A stretch of 58,394 nt of DNA, taken from Sediminimonas sp. (GTDB taxonomy: Bacteria > Pseudomonadota > Alphaproteobacteria > Rhodobacterales > Rhodobacteraceae). A model generated the notes under the pieces. The model did not search any database, was not told the origin of the DNA, and was given only the letters and a program-made list of their open reading frames with translations. This document shows, in pieces, positions 54,731 through 58,394 of the stretch (position 1 is the first letter of the stretch; every line of letters begins with the position of its first letter). The stretch spans positions 1 to 58,394 of the forward strand of contig NZ_JAGXFK010000001.1 in assembly GCF_024637375.1 (NCBI RefSeq), written 5' to 3'. Made by a program: the position numbers and the translations under genes.

Positions 54731-56515
54731 ATGATCAGAATTCTCGCCATCGCATTGATTTGGTTCCTTATCGCAACCCGCGCCGTCCTGGCGCAACAAG
54801 ATGTCGTCTGGGTGCAGATCGAAGCCGCCGACACGCTCGCCGCCGCGCGCGAGCGCGCCCGCGCCTATTCGGCCGAGGTGCCCGACGTGAACGGGTTTGC
54901 GCTGACAAACGGCACCTACGGAATCTCGCTGGGCCCCTATGCCCGCCCTGATGCCGAGCGGGTGTTGCGCGCCTACCGCGCCGAGGGCGTCATCCCCGGC
55001 GACAGCTTCCTGATCGGGGCCGGGGCGTTCCGTCAGCAGTTCTGGCCGCGCGGGGCGAACCTGCGGGGCGCGGCGCCGGCCGAACCGGCGGTCGATACCG
55101 TCGCGCCCGACCCGGTGGACGACACCGCGGCGCAGGCGCCGGAGGTCACTCAGCAGGCGCGGCCGGACACCGCGCCGGCAGAGCCGCGCGAGGAAACCTT
55201 GCGCGAGGCCCGCGCCAGCGAACGGCAGCTCACCCGTGCCGAGCGTGACGCGTTGCAGATCGCCCTGAGATGGGCCGGATACTACGACCACGCCATCGAC
55301 GGCGCCATCGGGCCGGGCACCCGTGCGGCCATGGCCGAGTGGCAGCGCAACAACGGCTTTGAAGCCACCGGCGTGCTGACCACGCGCCAGCGCGCGCAAC
55401 TGCTGGCGCAGTACAACGCCGTTCTGGAGGGGTTGGACCTGAGGGTGGTGCGCGACGAACGCGCCGGGATCGAGATGAAACTGCCCATGGGCGTGGTCGA
55501 ATTCGACCGTGCCCAATCGCCCTTCGTCCACTACACTCCGACCGGCGAGGTGCAAGCGCGCGTCCTGCTGATCAGCCAGCCGGGTGACCGCGACACGCTG
55601 TTCGGCCTTTACGACATCATGCAGACGCTCGCAATCGTGCCGCCCGAGGGCCCGCGCGAGCGCGGGCGCGACAGTTTCGAGCTGGTCGGCATCGGCAGCG
55701 ATTTCATTTCGCATACCCAGGCGAGCCTGCGAAACGGGCGGATCAAGGGCTTTACCCTGGTCTGGCCCACCGGCGACGACGCACGGCGCGGGCGGCTGTT
55801 GCGCGAGATGCAGACCAGTTTCACCCCCATCGACGGCGTGTTGGACCCCGGCGCCGGCTCCGATGCGGCGCAGGACGTGGACTTGGTTTCGGGGTTGGAG
55901 ATTCGCAAGCCGCGGCTGTCGCGCTCGGGCTTCTACACGGATGCGCGCGGCACGGTGGTGACCACCACGCAAGCGGTCGAGGAATGCACGCGCATCACGT
56001 ACGACAGTGGCACCACGGCCGAGGTGGTACGCAGCGATACCTCGCTTGGCGTGGCCGTGTTGCGCCCCGGGACGCCGCTGGCGCCGCCGACGGTGGCAAT
56101 GCTGCGGTCAACCGACCCGCGGCTGCAATCGGACGTGGCCGTGGCGGGGTATTCCTATGGCGGGGATCTCGGCGCGCCGACGGTGACCTTCGGCAAGCTG
56201 GCGGATATCAACGGGCTGAACGGCGAGACCTATCTCAGCCGGCTGGCACTCGACGCGCTGCCGGGCGATGCCGGCGGGCCGGTGGTAGATGCCGGCGGCA
56301 CCGTCCTGGGCATGCTGTTGCCGCGCCCTGGGGAGGGCGCCCGCAAGCTCCCCGAGGGGGTGCAGTTCGCGGCCGACGCCGACGCCATCGCGGCGCTGCT
56401 GGAGGATGCCGGGCTGCAGGCGCGCCGCGGCGAGGCGCAGCCGCGGTTGGCGCCCGAGGCGTTGACCGACCGCGCCGCCGCAATGACCGTGCTGGTCAAC
56501 TGCTGGGACGAATGA
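54731..56515 (+). CDS. Exported SPOR / peptidoglycan-binding / degenerate trypsin-like protein
   Basis: A 594-residue secreted protein. Signal peptide at 1-21; SPOR-like domain about 24-97 (VWVQIEAADTLAAARERARA, GISLGPYARP); Pro/Ala linker; PG_binding_1 domain about 168-226 (LRWAGYYDHAIDGAIGPGTR); a middle domain; and a trypsin/DegP-like domain about 390-560. The triad is lost: the His position is Gln414 (VTTTQAVEEC), the Asp position has Ser438 (SDTSLGVAVL) and GDSGGP is GDAGGP (Ala514). It is therefore probably a non-catalytic wall-binding protein. It is divergent from glyQ with AGGGAAG upstream. Confidence 0.85.
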   Translation: MIRILAIALIWFLIATRAVLAQQDVVWVQIEAADTLAAARERARAYSAEVPDVNGFALTNGTYGISLGPYARPDAERVLRAYRAEGVIPGDSFLIGAGAFRQQFWPRGANLRGAAPAEPAVDTVAPDPVDDTAAQAPEVTQQARPDTAPAEPREETLREARASERQLTRAERDALQIALRWAGYYDHAIDGAIGPGTRAAMAEWQRNNGFEATGVLTTRQRAQLLAQYNAVLEGLDLRVVRDERAGIEMKLPMGVVEFDRAQSPFVHYTPTGEVQARVLLISQPGDRDTLFGLYDIMQTLAIVPPEGPRERGRDSFELVGIGSDFISHTQASLRNGRIKGFTLVWPTGDDARRGRLLREMQTSFTPIDGVLDPGAGSDAAQDVDLVSGLEIRKPRLSRSGFYTDARGTVVTTTQAVEECTRITYDSGTTAEVVRSDTSLGVAVLRPGTPLAPPTVAMLRSTDPRLQSDVAVAGYSYGGDLGAPTVTFGKLADINGLNGETYLSRLALDALPGDAGGPVVDAGGTVLGMLLPRPGEGARKLPEGVQFAADADAIAALLEDAGLQARRGEAQPRLAPEALTDRAAAMTVLVNCWDE

Positions 56516-56520
56516 CAGCC

Positions 56521-56555
56521 CCGCGCGCGGCGCTCTTTCGAGGCGTCGCGCGCGG
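56521..56555. terminator. GC-rich hairpin between convergent genes
   Basis: CCGCGCGCG (56521-56529) pairs with CGCGCGCGG (56547-56555) between the pseudoprotease and DUF1127 stops. No T run follows on either strand, so it may act as a Rho-independent-like barrier only weakly. Confidence 0.5.
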
Positions 56556-56567
56556 TTGGGCGGATGA

Positions 56568-56795
56568 TCAGATGTAGAACGTGTCGCGAAAGACGTGGCG
56601 CGCGATGTTGTCGCGGGTCAGGCCCATCTGATGCAGTTCGGCATCGGACTTGGCGTTGAGCGCCTCGATCTGGTCGACCCGGGAGCGCTGGTGCAGGTAG
56701 CGGCGGAAGCCCCGGCCGATACCGGCGAACAGGCTGGTGGCCGCGTTGCGCAGCACGGGCGTTTGATGGCGGATGTCGGTTGCGTGAGTCGTCAT
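56568..56795 (-). CDS. DUF1127 domain-containing small protein
   Basis: A 75-residue basic protein. The DUF1127 motif is in the C-terminal half (YLHQRSRVDQIEALNAKSDA, ELHQMGLTRDNI). The alternative ATG at 56810 would add five residues; GAGG seven bases before 56795 favours the shorter form. Family members are small Arg-rich proteins, some RNA-binding and stress or phosphate regulated, common in Rhodobacterales. Confidence 0.85.
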   Translation of the reverse strand: MTTHATDIRHQTPVLRNAATSLFAGIGRGFRRYLHQRSRVDQIEALNAKSDAELHQMGLTRDNIARHVFRDTFYI

Positions 56796-56997
56796 GTGGA
56801 AACCTCGCATGTCTCTTCAGTCTGGTTTCCTCCCTTGCTACCAAGATAGGTCAGCAAGCTTGACGCGACAACGCCCATCCCGGCATGCCCGCCTTGCGCC
56901 GGGCGCAAGGCCCCGCGCGCCCCATGCGCACAAAGCACAAGGACCGCCCCGCGCATAGGCGGGACGGCCCTGAAGTCGTTGGCGGTGCTGCGCGCGA

Positions 56998-57120
56998 TCA
57001 GCGATCGGCGAGGCGGTCAAGAGTGCGCACGACGCCCATCCGCAAACCGCTGAGGAAGGCGGCGGTGTAGTCGGCAAGGGTCATGGCAGGGGCGGCGCGG
57101 GTAATGCGAAGCGTGGTCAT
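56998..57120 (-). CDS. 40-residue ORF, possible DUF1127-like small protein
   Basis: ATG at 57120, preceded by AAAGGTG, opens a frame coding MTTLRITRAAPAMTLADY, then FLSGLRMGVVRTLDRLADR and a stop at 56998. It is amphipathic and basic and resembles the N-terminal part of DUF1127 proteins, without the C-terminal motif. It lies on the same strand as the DUF1127 gene, about 200 bases upstream. It may be a real small protein or a shortened paralogue. Confidence 0.55.
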   Translation of the reverse strand: MTTLRITRAAPAMTLADYTAAFLSGLRMGVVRTLDRLADR

Positions 57121-57257
57121 GGGCGCACCTTTCAGGGCTGGGGGCAAGACATAATCGTCTAATCCGCACCTAGGGTGTCGCTGCCCCGATAACCACTGCT
57201 ATTTTGTCAGGGCTGCCCTGCGTTTTCTGCAACGCGGAAGCGGGTGTTCCAATCCGT

Positions 57258-58361
57258 TCAGCCGACGTGAAACAGGGTCGTGAACAACCGCGGGTCAAGG
57301 CTTTCGGCCTCGAAGGTTGGCCCCTCGGTCAGGATGCTGACCGCATCGTGGCTGTGCAGGCTTTCCTGGTGGCTGGCGACGACGCGAAAGTCGCCCACAC
57401 GCGGGTCGCGCGCGAGCGCGTCGCAAAACAACCGCGCCGCATCCTCGACGAAAATCGGGTTGGCGGCGTTCAACTCGGCGAAGGCCTGTTCGTCCTCGCG
57501 CTTGACCATCACCTGGGTCTCGGTCGGCACGGCGCTACGGGCCATGTCGATCATGTCCTCGAACCACAAACGCTCGGGCCCTTCGCTGACCACCGACAGC
57601 CGCGCAACCGAGCGTTGCGAATGCGGCGTGGCCAGTTGCCCGCGTGCCTGCCGGGCGTGTTCGCTCAGTTCCAGCGAGCACGGGCAGGTCGAGGAATAGA
57701 CGTAATCAAGGTGGATGATCTTCTTGCGCTGGCCGGCGCTTTCGACCAGTTCCAGCGCGATGTCGTAGTACTGGTAGCCTTCCAGCCCCGAGCGCAGCGA
57801 CTCCACCTTGACCGGGTAGGACAGGCGCATCTGGATGCGCGCGTCGAGGCTGTCCAGATCGGCCTTGTAGTCGTCGAGCGCCGCCTCGATCACCCCGAAG
57901 CTGAAGGTTTTTTCGGCATGCTTGTAGAACGAGCGCATGATGCGGGACATGTTGATGCCCTTCTTGTCAGCCTCCAGGCTGACGGTGCCGGTGACACTGG
58001 CCTCAAGCGTCAGGTCGCCGTTGTCGCGGCTGCGAAACCTGATCGGCAGGCGGAAATTGGAAATGCCCACATGCTGGATCTGCCGGCGTGCGCCGCGGAT
58101 CAGGTTGGCGGGGCCATTTTGCAGGTCGGGCATGGTGGCCTTGTAGGCGGCGTCGGCCTCGAACCCGTGCGGGTAGTCGCGCGACAACGCCGGGTACCCG
58201 CCCTGCCCGGCCTCGGTGAATAGCCGCGCCAGCGCCGGGTCCAGCGCGGCGATCTCGTCATCGCTGGCGCCGGCGGCCCAGGCGCGCAACCGTGCCAGCG
58301 CCTCGGCGGCCTCCGTGCGGTCTGGGTGGTCGGCGTCGATGTCCGGCGCATGGATGTTCAT
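57258..58361 (-). CDS. folE2: GTP cyclohydrolase FolE2
   Basis: A 367-residue enzyme converting GTP to dihydroneopterin triphosphate for folate synthesis, type IB, able to use several metals. The catalytic Cys is in SSTCPCSLELSEH; the C-terminal active-site text is PTETQVMVKREDEQ and HSHDAVS. The true start is ATG at 58361 (MNIHAPDID). Reading further upstream enters adapter sequence and gives a false MGSEMCIRDR leader. The gene is complete but its promoter is missing from the contig. Confidence 0.95.
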   Translation of the reverse strand: MNIHAPDIDADHPDRTEAAEALARLRAWAAGASDDEIAALDPALARLFTEAGQGGYPALSRDYPHGFEADAAYKATMPDLQNGPANLIRGARRQIQHVGISNFRLPIRFRSRDNGDLTLEASVTGTVSLEADKKGINMSRIMRSFYKHAEKTFSFGVIEAALDDYKADLDSLDARIQMRLSYPVKVESLRSGLEGYQYYDIALELVESAGQRKKIIHLDYVYSSTCPCSLELSEHARQARGQLATPHSQRSVARLSVVSEGPERLWFEDMIDMARSAVPTETQVMVKREDEQAFAELNAANPIFVEDAARLFCDALARDPRVGDFRVVASHQESLHSHDAVSILTEGPTFEAESLDPRLFTTLFHVG

Positions 58362-58362
58362 C

Positions 58363-58394
58363 CTGTCTCTTATACACATCTCCGAGCCCACGAG
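58363..58394. other. Nextera transposase adapter sequence (assembly artefact)
   Basis: CTGTCTCTTATACACATCT followed by CCGAGCCCACGAG is the Illumina Nextera mosaic end and read 2 adapter. It starts two bases before the folE2 ATG and fills the rest of the window. It is not genomic. Confidence 0.98.

Overview
The window looks like one contig from a marine-type alphaproteobacterium of the Rhodobacteraceae (Roseobacter/Rhodobacter group). The evidence is high G+C with NNC/NNG codon bias, an aroK-aroB / xerD / CNNM-hemolysin neighbourhood, glyQ and glyS separated by a small membrane-anchored protein, an aa3-type ctaD, a cobalamin-independent style folate gene folE2, a DMGDH-like FAD/GcvT oxidoreductase, and a dispersed intergenic motif (about 50645-50705) that I associate with this family. 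The last 32 bases are Nextera adapter, so the right edge is an assembly end rather than genomic sequence.

Layout. 1-74: first codons of a minus-strand gene cut by the left edge. 692-10118: a peptide-type ABC importer operon (binding protein, two permeases, two ATPases) read on the minus strand into a gamma-glutamyltransferase and an M20 metallopeptidase, with a divergent IclR regulator; together these look like uptake and hydrolysis of gamma-glutamyl peptides such as glutathione. 10195-16077: a patatin-like lipase and an ABC exporter of the DevA/DevC/HlyD type. 16339-23755: a translationally coupled XRE regulator plus six subunits of a complex related to hydrogenase-4 and complex I (hyfBCEFGI-like). 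Its large subunit has lost part of the NiFe cysteine set, so it is probably an Ehr-type (hydrogenase-related) membrane complex rather than a hydrogenase. 23810-31739 (all minus): glcG-like gene, malate synthase G, a TRAP transporter with an unusual TM2/coiled-coil/DctQ fusion subunit, and LrgAB. This reads as a C2/C3 acid module.

32067-35821: a decayed island. An intact Acr3 arsenite exporter and an intact CDF cation exporter sit among genes that keep their N-termini but have lost their C-termini (arsR, universal stress protein, a short signal-peptide ORF, osmC), with two short tandem duplications, a helix-turn-helix remnant and a tRNA-Leu(GAG). 36178-41683: DsbA-family protein, an exported peptidoglycan-binding protein, lipB, a cytochrome c and ctaD preceded by a perfect FNR/FnrL box. 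41800-47834: aroB, aroK, two small/unknown genes, xerD and a CNNM/CorC protein. 48190-58361: FAD/GcvT oxidoreductase, glyS, a small anchored protein, glyQ, an exported SPOR/peptidoglycan-binding/degenerate trypsin-like protein, a DUF1127 protein, a 40-residue ORF and folE2.

The strongest candidates for new biology are the cysteine-depleted hyf-like complex with its coupled XRE regulator, the glcB-TRAP-lrgAB module with the TM2-DctQ fusion, the exported pseudoprotease, and the arsenic/cation island in which several genes have been truncated while the transporters remain intact. No CRISPR array, complete insertion sequence or rRNA gene was seen.
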